Shown here one piece after another: positions 45,888 to 56,210 of a stretch of DNA of 64,000 nt. The position numbers and the translations under genes are program-made. The notes under the pieces are model-generated. The model had not been told where the DNA came from and did no database searches. It saw only the letters and a program-made list of their open reading frames with translations. Each line of letters opens with the position of its first letter. The first letter of the stretch is position 1. The stretch is from Meconema thalassinum (taxonomy: Eukaryota; Arthropoda; Insecta; Orthoptera; Tettigoniidae), in assembly GCA_946902985.2 (NCBI GenBank), contig OX336396.1, positions 234,686,297-234,750,296 on the forward strand, read 5' to 3'.

Positions 45888-47331
45888 TGTAATGGATTAG
45901 TGAACTGATGAATAATGTTAATAAAAACAATGTTATATGCAAAGGTTAATAATTATTAAATCGTCGCCCACATTTGGGTGATCAATATGAAACATTTAAT
46001 TGTGTATTAATTTAATAGTGTATCTGTATTGTTGTCAGCATCACTAAAAAAAAGTACATAATGTGTAGTATTATGCGTACTCAGGGCGCCAGACCATTCA
46101 TACATCATGATCAAAATAATATATTAAACCTCGGTTAAACAGAGGTAGAGCAGCGAAATTCCTATCTCCAGCCGTAGTGAAACTTACGTAATCTAACCTT
46201 ACGATAATTAGTTTAGGAGTGTGGTGTTGCCTTATAGTAATTACTAGCTACTAAAGGAAACCAGTCAAACATTTGAATTTACAAATGAATTTAATATATA
46301 AAAACAACAAGTGCAAAAAAAGATTAAAATACTAGAGATAATAATAATAATAAATTAAATTAAAGGATCTACTGAATTTACTTGTATTATGGGTCTTGAT
46401 TGGAAATTGGAGTATACTGAGTTAATTGAATAAAATGTAGATTGAATTTAATAAGCATGAGAGCCTTCTGATTTGACTGGAGTAAAACTGTTTTAAATCG
46501 CTCACCGCATTGAAGATCATTGTAGTTGGATTGTTGTGTAGAGAGTTCCTGATGACCCTGATCTTCCTCAACGTAATGAATTTATATGTGGATGACGGAA
46601 TAAATTCCATAAATCATCCCTATGACAATAGCCTCGTACACAACCATGTCACAGTTTGATAAGACAGAATGTCTTATCAAATTCACATACTTAAAGAGTC
46701 AACCGTCTAGTTTAGCACTGCGTTACAGACTCCATCTCGCTACAAGTTCCACTCTTCTGCTCCGAACAGCACCATTCCCTCTCCTCCAGCAATTCAATAA
46801 TAATGATCCATTTGGACGGCCGTCATTTATATAACGTTCCCAGGAAAGGCACGCGTCTATCCCCTCTTCTGAAGTCGCTAGGCAATATTAGCCCGTCTTT
46901 CACATATCAATAATGACAATACTTGTTTGTAGCATTTCTCGGGAGGTCCAGTCCACCTTTTGTATAAAGTTGCAAAGGACTCCTCGCCTACTGTATTCTC
47001 CACGTCCACCAGCCCCATTCATTACCTTGCCTGCCTGGTATTGTTAAAGGCGAGTCTCCAAAGAATTCTTTCCAAGTAAAATTTGTTTACTTGTATAATT
47101 CTTGATGTGAAAGACATAAGTGTCTATTCATGTCGTTACCAGGAAGCGGTGGATAAGCCGGCCTTCCGCGAACACCCTCTTCTTCTCTTGTTCGTATTTT
47201 CTTCAGAAATAATATTCAGTCAAGCGTCTAACTTATTTCAAATATAATGTGTATCGCTCCAAGTCCTTTCAATTGCCATAATATTTTACATTACCGCATA
47301 ATAATAGATATAAACATATTAGTTAACATAA
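45888..47331 (-). repeat. 5' LTR of minus-strand element, inner part
   Basis: Starts TGTAATGGATTAG and parallels 38006 onward until AGTTAACATAA at 47331, where the Helitron begins. The remaining 110 bases are at 50214-50323. Confidence 0.92.
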
Positions 47332-47884
47332 TCCCTATTCCCTATATATATTATAATTGTGAAAATCTGTGTGTCCGTGTGTGTGTGTGTGTGTGTGTGA
47401 GTGTGTGTGTTAGTTTGTTACCTCTTGACACTAAAACGGCTGGACGGATTTGGATGAAATTTGCAATGGAGACAGCTTATACCATGGGATAACATATAGG
47501 CTGCCTTTCGTCCGGAAATAAATCATTGTTCCCGTGGAATGGGCAACATAACTGAAAAGTCACCAAAAATACTCAAACAGGACAAAATATCGAAGTTGTC
47601 GCATAAAGACCGGACAAAGCTCATTTTACTCCCCTCGATGCAAGAAACAATACTCGGTATGTCCCTACGGGACACCGAAAACTACATTTTAAGGCTCTAA
47701 AACCAACAGTTGCAAAGATATTCGCAGAAAACTATCTTCGCTCTGATTGATGAACTAATCGCAAGTCCGTTTCCATGGCAACACTACCTCAAGGTATGAC
47801 ATCCGATTTTCTATATATCCCTCTAGGAGGCAATGCCAATTCATTTATTATCATTTTCAAGATATATATAAACACAATAAGAAC

Positions 47885-48172
47885 AGGGTAGCGCGCCTGC
47901 CTCTCATCCGGAGGCCCCGGGTTCGATTCCCGGCTCCGTCAGAGATTTTACACACTGACGTGAGGGCTGCAACGGGCTGAACTCAGATTCGTGAGGACAA
48001 TTGAGTAGCTGTGAGGCAGCGCGCCGGTCACGAAGAACAAGATTAACGGCTGACGGGACACTATGCACTGACCACGCGTCACCACAATATCTGCAGGCCA
48101 AATGGCTGGGAAGCGGTCGCATGGTAGGCCTAGGCCCTTCATGGGCTGTAGTGCCAGGGGTAAAAAAAAATT
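47885..48172 (+). mobile_element. tRNA-derived SINE (family D) within the Helitron
   Basis: The head GGGTAGCGCGCCTGCCTCTC, then CCCGGGTTCGATTCCCGG, is a clear tRNA-like A/B box pair. The body ends GGGCTGTAGTGCCAGGGGT followed by an A run at 48161-48169. Confidence 0.75.
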
Positions 48173-48374
48173 AGGGGAAGCGCCTTCTAATACCACCTTT
48201 AATTTTTAAACACTACAGTAGCGGCTATTAAATAAAGGTAGCGATATAGCTACGTTCAATTTCATAAACACTGGGCTCACAAATCCCGTATAGTTAAGTA
48301 CAAATATCGGTCTGGTCATAATTTCAATAGCAACGAAGCTCTGAGGCGGCTATTGCCATTTCCTTAACACTTAA

Positions 48375-48530
48375 GGCATCCCGCCGTCATATACCTCAAT
48401 GTGCACTTACCAAATTGTGAACCAGTCTATTTTACTGAAAAGAATTTCTACTGGCATCCCGCCGTCATATACATCAATGTGCACTTACCAAATTGTGAAC
48501 CAGTCTATTTTACTGAAAAGAATTTCTACT
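48375..48530 (+). repeat. 78-bp tandem duplication
   Basis: GGCATCCCGCCGTCATATAC starts at 48375 and again at 48453. The two units differ at about one position (CTCAATG versus ATCAATG), so the duplication is recent. Confidence 0.93.
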
Positions 48531-48819
48531 AGCGAGTATCCACTCCGGCAAAAACCACACTCACTATATTTTCCAAAATTTACACAAGACATGATTTTTA
48601 AAGCACTCTTTTGTATGTTGAGGTACAGAGACATAGGCTACCACATGGAAAGATACAATAAAATGTTGGCAAATCTGAGTTCAAGGAACTGCTGTCCAGA
48701 ATAGGCTTTCGATACAGGTTATGCGGCCCATGTTCGTAACATGGAATGTTTTCCTTTGACAATGCATCTACACCATGTGCGAGGGCAACGCATTTCAAAG
48801 ATCTCTAAAAACACAATAA

Positions 48820-49651
48820 TCAGGAAATTGGAGAACAATTTAAAGTCGGAGTGAAGATTCAAGGAGAAATAATTTCATCTCTGAGATTTGCTGATGACAT
48901 CGTCATCTTGGCCAATACGCCAGAAGATTTGAACGAGTTTTTGAATGGTATGGACTCCGTCTTGACGAATGAATTCATGATGAAAATCAATAGATGTAAA
49001 ACAAAATTATTGGAATGCAGCCGAAATAAATCAGAAACCTCTATGGACATCAAATTGGCAGGTGAAACGCTACGGGAAGTAGGAGACTTCTGTTACCGGT
49101 ACTTAGGAAGCAAAATAACCAGTAATGGACGAAGCAAAGAGGATATAAAAAGCAGGTTGGCTCAGGCAAGGAAAGCATTTCTACACAAAAAGGAATCTCT
49201 TGACATCGAATATACATTTAGGTATTAGGATGTCATTTTTGAAAGCTTTTGAGTCACTATAAGGAAGTGAAACTTGGACTAATGGTGCTGCAGTAAAGAG
49301 GAGAATTGAAGCGCTTGAAATGTGGTGTTCCGGGAGAATGATGAAGATCAGATGGTTAGATAGGTTATCAAATGAAGAGCTATTAAGACGAGTGGGAGAT
49401 GTTTCTGGCGACTGCTAAGGAAGAGAAGAGATAGGTTGGTACGACACTTATTAAGACACCCAGGAATAGCAAGCTTAGTTATGGATGGGAGGGTCAAGGA
49501 CAAGAACTGTAGGGGTAGACCAGGGTTATACAGATTGCCTCGGATGTAGGGTGTGGTAGCTATTTAGTGATTAAACGATTAGCTCAGGAGAGCGAGGCAC
49601 GGAGGGCTGCATCAAACCAGTCAAAAAACTGAAGACTCAAACCACAACAAT
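48820..49651 (+). pseudogene. RTE fragment (RT 3' part) inside the Helitron
   Basis: Collinear with 55380-56222 of the full-length RTE, starting at AGGAAATTGGAGAA and ending in the same GAAGACTCAAACCACAAC tail. It keeps the FADDIVILA RT motif (about 48885-48915) but has an inserted CGGTACT-like change near 49095 and frame changes after 49200. It is 5'-truncated and dead. Confidence 0.9.
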
Positions 49652-49824
49652 CGGGAATTTTAATTACTTAGAGAGGCATGTGAGGCAAAAGGGTTGTTGG
49701 AGAATTTCAATCCCTGGGATGTAACACTGGAAGTGACTGCATAATGTACATCAGCGACCAAGGTGAGAGATATTTTACTATAGGTCTATTAATAGCGACA
49801 TGTTGACGTTCAAATCATCAATAA

Positions 49825-50046
49825 ATGTGGCAAAATTATACCCAGAATAGCTTAAGGAAAAATACTTTTAATTCCCCATATTCAGATAGATTTGCCATTC
49901 CAGGTGTACGTTTAGACAAAACCATTTTTTCCCATGGACAACTGTATGTGGCGTGCTGGCGAGTATCCGGACAACAAAATCGTTATGTCTCAGCAGAAGA
50001 TGGCAAAACCAAAATTAAGTTTTCAAATGTGTTCACAACTCTATAA
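49825..50046 (+). pseudogene. Helitron helicase C-terminal relic
   Basis: A short frame reads FAIPGVRLDKTIFSHGQLYV followed by ACWRV and a GKTKIKFSNVF segment. This is the last helicase motif region of Pif1-type Helitron helicases, where FSHGQLYVALSRV is usual. The expected ALSRV is ACWRV, and the upstream helicase and Rep domains are missing. It lies 170 bases before the Helitron 3' end, where the helicase C-terminus belongs. Confidence 0.75.
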
Positions 50047-50185
50047 AATTCCCACTTTGCTGCTCATATCTATATACTGTATGTATCAGAATTTTCAGAA
50101 TTTTAATCTACCCGCCTGTAGCCGCGATTGCTGTAATAGAATAAACCAATTATCAGCAATAATGCATCGTCCCCATTGTCTTGAT

Positions 50186-50213
50186 CGCGAGCGAAGCCGC
50201 GGGTACCTGCTAG
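50186..50213 (+). other. Helitron 3' hairpin and CTAG terminus
   Basis: CGCG-A-GC, loop GAA, GC-CGCG, then GGTACCTG and CTAG. This structure is diagnostic of Helitron 3' ends. Confidence 0.85.
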
Positions 50214-50323
50214 TAACTAATAAAAGGTAAAATGTAAACTTAAAAAATATCGATAATAATAATAATAATAATAATAAAATATATATAATTATTTCATTCT
50301 GGTCACAAATTGGGACCATCACA
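50214..50323 (-). repeat. 5' LTR, outer part after the Helitron
   Basis: TAACTAATAAAAGGTAAAAT to GGACCATCACA continues the LTR and matches 39461-39570, including an (ATA)n run. Confidence 0.9.
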
Positions 50324-50610
50324 AGATCACGGGTTCAAAGCCGGCCGAGGTCATCGGATTCTTTAAGAGAGTTAAAAATCCCTTGGTATGACTTCCTTCG
50401 GAGGGGAAGTAAAGCCGGCGGTCCCATGTCAGAGATTTATGGCATGAAAAAGAACCTTCCACTAACTACACTCGTGGAAGGTAAAATTTGTAGGTAAGTT
50501 TGATAGCACTATATTAGTTCCAACGTTCTCCGACAGTTGTTGATTGCAATGGCATTTAGTAGTCACATCCGCAGCTAGGTGTCGTGGACGGTAGCATTTG
50601 GTAGCAAAAG
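50324..50610 (+). mobile_element. SINE A, right half (split by LTR element)
   Basis: Resumes at AGATCACGGGTTCAAAG and follows the reference body at 36258-35863, with CTTCGGAGGGGAAGTAAAGC and TTATGGCATGAAAAAG. The start of the match repeats the AGAT target site. Confidence 0.85.
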
Positions 50611-51129
50611 TAGGAACTTCTTGATAAATCTAATCGTCTGCAGTCCTTTTGCCTGAATCACAGATAACACACACTAATATAGCCATCAGAATTAACACCG
50701 GTAATCAGACAAATTCCACACACACACACAAACACGGGGCTACATGGCCGCGTTGTCGCAGCCCTTAAACTAGGGAACCAACAAACGAGGCTATGAGTAG
50801 AGCTAGGAAAGGAATGAAGAATAACGGGTAAGGGGGGAAGAGAGGGGGAGGGAGGGGGAGAGGGAGGGTGCTAGAAATTTCATGTTACAGAAGGGGTACG
50901 TGACAGAAAAAGTTTTAGAACCCCTGATTTAGACGGCTGGCCATAACCCATTCCCACGTATGATGCGGAAGACGCGATCAACAGCCAGCACATCATCAGT
51001 TAAAAGATCGAGTGTATTTTCCAGACCAAGGTTTCTTCGTAGACCAGAAAGATTAAAACACTCAGTTAAAATATGGAATATGAGTCGCCCAGTTGCAAAA
51101 CTTGTCAATAAGGATCATGTCGTAAGATT
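50611..51129. other. Non-coding with G-rich tract
   Basis: No gene recognised. 50825-50868 is a purine tract with six runs of three or more G (runs of 6, 5, 3, 5, 3 and 3), a strong G-quadruplex candidate. A CA run lies at 50718-50735. Confidence 0.6.
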
Positions 51130-51680
51130 ATGTATTTTATTATTTTATTTTATTTGGTTTTATATTGTTCTGTTTAATTTTATTTTATTTTGATTTGTTT
51201 TTTATTTTGTTTTGTTTTACATTATTCCGTTTTATTTTGTTTCATTTTTTGTTTTGTCTTCTTTTATTTCGTTCTTGTTTTTATTTTGTTTCGTCTATTT
51301 TGTTTTATTTTATTTTGTTTAGTTTTATATTGATTTTGTTTTGTTTATTTTGTTTTATTTTGTTTTTTTATTTTGATTTTCCAGAAAACAAACACAAAAC
51401 AAAAAACAAAAAACACGAAGCAAAAAGCAAAATTCAAACACAAAAGCAAAAGCAGAAAACAAAAAAAGCAAAAATCAAAATTCAAAAACAGCAAAAGCAG
51501 AAAAAAAACACACAACCAAAATTTAAAAACACGAAGCAAGAAGCAAAATTTTAAAACAAAAGCAAAAGCAGAAAACAAAAAACAAGGAACATAAAGCCAA
51601 AAGCAAAAGCAGAAAACAAACACAAAACCAAAAAGCAAAAACACTAAGCAAAAAGTAGAAAACAACAAACACAAAAGATA
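51130..51680. repeat. Mirror-paired T-rich / A-rich low-complexity block
   Basis: 51130-51375 is almost only TTTTA/TTTTG/TTTTC pentamers. 51380-51675 is (CAAAA)/(GCAAAA)n. The two halves are roughly reverse complements around 51378, so the block can fold back. Long open frames here are composition artefacts. Confidence 0.85.
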
Positions 51681-52289
51681 CATGGGGCAAAGTCAATAGA
51701 AACGTTTCTCTTGAAAATGATTCTTATTCTCAAGTGGATTTAACGAGTTTTGCAACTTGTCTACTCAATTGACATTGTAATCTTCAGTCGGTCAACACAA
51801 AATGTGGGCCACGATGAAAATGGCTTCAACAGTGTCCAAGTGGCCAAAATTTTGTTCATGGACAAAAATACACTTGCATTTTTAGTGAATATATTATGAA
51901 TGATAAATATGAGTAAAATGAACATTTCATTGACAATGTTTTACAAAATATATACTGAAGCACAATGAAAATTTCCATTCATACCGCAATATGATTGAAA
52001 ACTATATTTTATTGTGTTTCATGAAAGCCTTACTGTTGAGTGAAATGTATTATTTAGCCCACAGCAAAATTCTGTTGTGATATAATTAGCCATGGAATAA
52101 CAGACAGTTAATAATATAACATAGAGCGTAAACATTGTGACATAAAACCTCATCCAGCAACGCTAACAGAGCATGCAATAGCATCCACATCTATACGTAA
52201 AAGGGAAAGTTTTGTACATTCCATGTAATCAAAATATGACAATGGAAAAATGACATTGGTTCGAATTATATTTGTACGCCTGGGTAGCG
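51681..52289. other. Non-coding spacer
   Basis: No gene recognised. 51690-51830 has a GTCGGTCAACACAAAATGTG / GATGAAAATGGCTTC stretch like the right flank of the fold-back elements at 28738 and 34077. Confidence 0.35.
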
Positions 52290-52376
52290 GTTTCAGTGGT
52301 GTAGTTGGTAGCATGCTGAACTGCTGTGCCCAAGATAGCGGGTTCAAACCAGAGACGTCGGATTTTTTAAGAGCGT
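52290..52376 (+). mobile_element. SINE A, left half (split by RTE)
   Basis: TTTCAGTGGTGTAGTTGGTA through AAGATAGCGGGTTCAAACC to TTTTTTAAGAGCGT matches the reference SINE and stops where the RTE begins. It resumes at 56227. Confidence 0.85.
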
Positions 52377-52599
52377 GTATGTAGCCCCACCACTTCTGGT
52401 GCACCCTAGATAATACTACACCCTCAGGGGCTAACGGCAGGTGAGTTCGGGAGTTGGCGACCCCGAGGGATTCCTGAGCTGGTTCCGTTTTCCCCTTTTG
52501 TCCCTTCCCTCTTTTCCTTATATTTCCTTTTCTCTTTCAGATTCACGCACTGTTTTTGTTACTTGGTTCCCCGTGTATCTAAATTCCCTTTTAGCGATT

Positions 52600-52980
52600 T
52601 TTTTGTTGGTATTTTTAATCTACGTTGCATTTTGTAAGTCTTTTCGATCTAGATTGCATTTTGTGAGTGTTTTTCAATCTCAATTGCATTTTGTAAGGAT
52701 TGACAATCTAAATTGCTTTTTAGTAAGTCTTTCAATATCCGGGCCGGGGCTTTTGTGAGTTTTTTGAATTTCAATTGCTTTTTGTATTTTCAACCTACCC
52801 CGCTTTGTTCAAGTAGTTAAATCTCAATTGCAATTTTGTGGGTATGTTGAATCTAAATTACATTTTGTAATTATTTTCAACTAAATTGCATTTTGTAAGT
52901 ATTGTCCATCCTAATGAGTAGCTTGAATCTACACATTTTGTAAGCAATTTCAATTGCATTTTGTATTTTCAACCCAAAAT
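52600..52980 (+). repeat. Degenerate repeats in the RTE 5' UTR
   Basis: AATTGCATTTTGTAAGT or close variants recur about ten times, at about 52625, 52650, 52682, 52710, 52769, 52827, 52856, 52885, 52934 and 52955, spaced 25-60. They may act as promoter monomers. Confidence 0.75.
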
Positions 52981-53047
52981 CCCAATGTTATTTAATTGTT
53001 AGTACGGTAGAAGGTTAGTATTTTTGTTAGTAGAATTGCTCTTTACT

Positions 53048-53080
53048 TATTCTGAAAGGGAGTAGCAGCCTTTCAGAATA
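53048..53080. repeat. Perfect 12-bp hairpin in the RTE 5' UTR
   Basis: TATTCTGAAAGG (53048-53059) pairs with CCTTTCAGAATA (53069-53080) around a nine-base loop, about 160 bases before the ORF. Confidence 0.85.
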
Positions 53081-53237
53081 AATCAATTCTTTACTAGTCT
53101 TATAGACGGTTAAGATATTGATAATATAAGCCAAATAATGGCTACACTGCGTCCTGCTGCACGGCTGAAAGCAACGGGAAACTACAGCCGTATGCTATTC
53201 CCGAGGATATGCACCTCTCTATGCATAATTATATGTG

Positions 53238-56210
53238 ATGATGGCCTCCTCCCTTGTAAAATTTCAATCCGGAGGTAAACTAGTCCCCCGTTCGGATCTC
53301 CGGGTGGGGACTACTCGAGAGGGGGTTAACATCACAGAAGTGACAAAGAGGAAATCTGACATTCTACGGATCGGAGCGTGGAATGTTAGAAGTCTGCTAG
53401 GAAGTGGAAGGTTAGAAAACTTAGGAAGGGAAATGGATAGGTTGAGGTTGGATTTGGTTGGGATTAGTGAAATGCGCTGGCAGGAAGAACAGGACTTTTG
53501 GTCAGGAGACTATAGGGTCATTAGCACTAAATCAAACAATGGCCAAGCAGGGGTTGGCCTCATATTGAGTAGGAATCTTGGACAGCGGGTGGAATATTAT
53601 GAACAATATAGTGAACGGATTATTGTAGCAAAAATCAATACTAAACCTACCTGCACCACAGTGGTACAAGTCTATATGCCTACCAGTCAAGCCGATGATG
53701 AGGATGTTGAAAAGGTCTACGAAGAAATAGACGAAATTCTTAGGTATATCAAGGGTGATGAAAATGTTATAGTAATGGGAGATTGGAATGCTGTGGTAGG
53801 AAAAGGGAGAGAAGGGAAGATAGTAGGAGATTTCGGATTAGGTGAAAGGAATGATCGAGGAAACAGGCTGGTAGAATTCTGCACCGAGCATGAGTTGGTC
53901 ATAGCTAACACCTTATTCAATAACCACAATAGAAGAATATACACATGGATGAGACCAGGAGATACAGGGCGTTACCAAATCGACTTCATTATGGTCAAGC
54001 AGAGGTTTCGAAACCAGATTTTGGATTGTAAAACATATCCTGGTGCTGACATAAACTCTGACCAAAATCTGGTTGTAATGAAATGCAGATTAAAGTTGAA
54101 GAAACTGAAGAAAAGTCAAAAGCCAAAAAGGTGGGCAATAGACAGACTGAAAGAGAAGGATGTAAACGAAAGACTCAAAAAGAGTATAAAGGAAGGACTA
54201 ATGAAAAACCCTAAACAAACTTCAATTGCAGACGAATGGGCACTTTTGAAGAATGAAATAACAAAATCCGCAGAAGAAAACATTGGTAGGAAAGAAAGAA
54301 TAGGTAGAAAACCGTGGATCACTCAGGATATACTAGAATTGATGGATGAAAGGCGGAAACACAAGAATGTAAGAGATGAAAAGGGGAAAGCAGAATACAG
54401 ACGTCTGAGAAATGAGGTTAACAAGAAGTGCAAGGAAGCGAAAGAAGAATGGTTGAAAGAGAAATGTGCAGGTATAGAAAAGTGTCTGAAATTAGGAAAA
54501 GTAGACACAGCTTATCGAAGGATTAAGAATACTTTGGGGGAAAAGAAGACTAAGTGCTGTAATATTAAGGACACAAATGGAAAGCCTCTAACAGATAGGG
54601 AAGATAAGGTTGAGAGATGGAAAGCTTACATAGAGAGTTTGTATAAGGGAAAGGAGATTGAGAATCATGTAATGGAAAGGGAGGAGGAAATTGATGAGGA
54701 TGCGAAAGGAGATTTAATATTGAGATCAGAATTTGATAGAGCTTTGGAAGACTTAAGCAGGAACAAAGCACCAGGCATAGATGATATACCGACTGAGTTG
54801 CTACGCTGCATAGGAGATGAAGGTCTGATCAGGTTATTTCACTTGGTGTGTAGGATTTATGAGACAGGTGAGGTACCCCCTGATTTCGAGAAGAATGTAA
54901 TCATCCCTATACCAAAGAAAGTGGGAGCTGACAGATGTGAAGATTACCGTACAATCAGCTTGATTACTCATGCTTCAAAGATCCTGTCTATAATAATTTA
55001 CAAGAGGATTGAAAGCCAGATAGAAACGAAGTTGGGTGAAGACCAGTTTGGTTTCAGGAGAAATTTAGGAACAAGGGAAGCTGTACTAAGTCTTAGGCTG
55101 ATTTTGGAAGGTAGAATAAGGAAAGATAAGGGAACATTCATGGCTTTTGTAGACTTAGAAAAGGCTTTTGATAATGTTGATTGGACTAAATTGTTTGACA
55201 TTTTGAATTCGATTGGAATAAAGTACAGGGATAGGAGGGTGATATACAATCTGTACAGAAACCAGACAGCAGTCATTCGAGTTGAAGGACATGAGAGAGA
55301 AGCTGGTATTCAGAAAGGTGTAAGGCAAGGCTGCAACTTATCACCCATACTTTTCAATCTTTACATTGAACAAGCAATGAAGGAAATTAGAGAAAAATTT
55401 AAAGTGGGAGTGAAGATTCAAGGAGAAATAATTTTAACTCTGAGATTTGCTGATGACATCGTCATCTTGGCCGACAAGCCTGAGGATTTGAATGAGTTTT
55501 TGAATGGTATGGACTCTGTCTTACGGAAAGAATTCATGATGAAAATTAATAAATGTAAAACAAAAATACTGGAATGCAGCCGAAATAAATCAGAAACCTC
55601 TATGGAGATCAAATTGACAGGTGAAAAGCTGAAGGAAGTTGGAGACTTCTGTTACTTAGGAAGCAGAATAACCAGTGATGGACGAAGCAAAGAGGATATA
55701 AAAAGTAGGTTGGCTCAGGCAAAGAAAGCATTTCTACAAAAAAGGAATCTGCTGACATCGAATATAGATTTAGGTATTAGGAAGTCATTTTTGAAAGCCT
55801 TTGTCTGGAGCGTGGCGCTCTATGGAAGTGAAACTTGGACTATTGGTGCAGCAGAAAAGAGGAGAATTGAAGCATTTGAAATGTGGTGTTGCAGGAGAAT
55901 GCTGAAGATCAGATGGGTAGATAGGGTTACAAACAAAGAGGTATTAAGACAAGTGGGAGAGGAGAGATGTTTCTGGCGACTGCTAATGAAGAGAAGAGAT
56001 AGTTTGGTAGGACACATACTAAGACACCCAGGAATAGCAAGCTTAGTTATGGAAGGAAGGGTCGAGGAAATGAACTGTAGGGGTAGACCAAGGTTAGAAT
56101 ATGTTAAACAGATTGCCTCAGATGTAGGGTGTGGTAGCTATGTAGAGATGAAACGATTAGCTCAGGACAGGGAGGCATGGAGGGCTGCATCAAACCAGTC
56201 AAAAGACTGA
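53238..56210 (+). CDS. RTE endonuclease/reverse transcriptase
   Basis: An uninterrupted ~990-residue ORF; the first ATG is at 53238. Numbering from 53235: an APE-like endonuclease fills about residues 45-285 (GAWNVRSL, ISEMRW, VYMPTS, GDWNAVVG, IDFIMV, then SDQNLVVM). The usual SDH motif has Gln277 in place of the catalytic His. RT spans about 520-800 (KAPGIDDIPTELL, FMAFVDLEKAFDNVDW, GVRQGCNLSPILFNLY, FADD at 738-741). The C-terminal part has WCCRRMLKIRWVDRVTN and RLAQDREAWRAA, as in insect RTE polymerases often labelled craniofacial development protein 2-like. The RT looks intact, but the endonuclease is probably inactive, which would block first-strand nicking. Confidence 0.93.
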   Translation: MMASSLVKFQSGGKLVPRSDLRVGTTREGVNITEVTKRKSDILRIGAWNVRSLLGSGRLENLGREMDRLRLDLVGISEMRWQEEQDFWSGDYRVISTKSNNGQAGVGLILSRNLGQRVEYYEQYSERIIVAKINTKPTCTTVVQVYMPTSQADDEDVEKVYEEIDEILRYIKGDENVIVMGDWNAVVGKGREGKIVGDFGLGERNDRGNRLVEFCTEHELVIANTLFNNHNRRIYTWMRPGDTGRYQIDFIMVKQRFRNQILDCKTYPGADINSDQNLVVMKCRLKLKKLKKSQKPKRWAIDRLKEKDVNERLKKSIKEGLMKNPKQTSIADEWALLKNEITKSAEENIGRKERIGRKPWITQDILELMDERRKHKNVRDEKGKAEYRRLRNEVNKKCKEAKEEWLKEKCAGIEKCLKLGKVDTAYRRIKNTLGEKKTKCCNIKDTNGKPLTDREDKVERWKAYIESLYKGKEIENHVMEREEEIDEDAKGDLILRSEFDRALEDLSRNKAPGIDDIPTELLRCIGDEGLIRLFHLVCRIYETGEVPPDFEKNVIIPIPKKVGADRCEDYRTISLITHASKILSIIIYKRIESQIETKLGEDQFGFRRNLGTREAVLSLRLILEGRIRKDKGTFMAFVDLEKAFDNVDWTKLFDILNSIGIKYRDRRVIYNLYRNQTAVIRVEGHEREAGIQKGVRQGCNLSPILFNLYIEQAMKEIREKFKVGVKIQGEIILTLRFADDIVILADKPEDLNEFLNGMDSVLRKEFMMKINKCKTKILECSRNKSETSMEIKLTGEKLKEVGDFCYLGSRITSDGRSKEDIKSRLAQAKKAFLQKRNLLTSNIDLGIRKSFLKAFVWSVALYGSETWTIGAAEKRRIEAFEMWCCRRMLKIRWVDRVTNKEVLRQVGEERCFWRLLMKRRDSLVGHILRHPGIASLVMEGRVEEMNCRGRPRLEYVKQIASDVGCGSYVEMKRLAQDREAWRAASNQSKD

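Larger units (their letters stand above)
47332..50213 (+). mobile_element. Helitron, 2,882 bp, non-autonomous
   Basis: Starts TCCCTATTCC and ends in CTAG, with host A on the left and T on the right and no duplication. The left LTR gives the empty site. A CGCG-A-GC/GC-CGCG hairpin sits at 50186-50201, nine bases before CTAG. The 5' region has the TATATTATAATTGTGAAAAT and ACGGCTGGACGGATTTGGAT type motifs common in insect Helitrons. Only a helicase relic remains (49825-50046). It hosts a SINE (47885-48172) and an RTE fragment (48820-49651). Confidence 0.9.
38006..50323 (-). mobile_element. Degenerate Ty3/gypsy LTR retrotransposon, minus strand
   Basis: Two LTRs (38006-39570 and 45888-50323, the latter carrying a Helitron) flank a minus-strand gag-pol. 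Ends are TG...CA, with AGAT on both sides (38002-38005 and 50324-50327). Gag and Pol are broken by several stops and frameshifts. The LTRs differ at many positions, so the insertion is much older than the one at 7707. Confidence 0.92.

Noticed and set aside
47885..47945. Possible functional tRNA gene
   Set aside because: A and B boxes are present but no complete cloverleaf closes, and the sequence runs into a SINE body with an A tail.
51165..51683. Phe-rich and Lys-rich frames, possible membrane protein
   Set aside because: They are translations of TTTTR/YAAAA pentamer runs.
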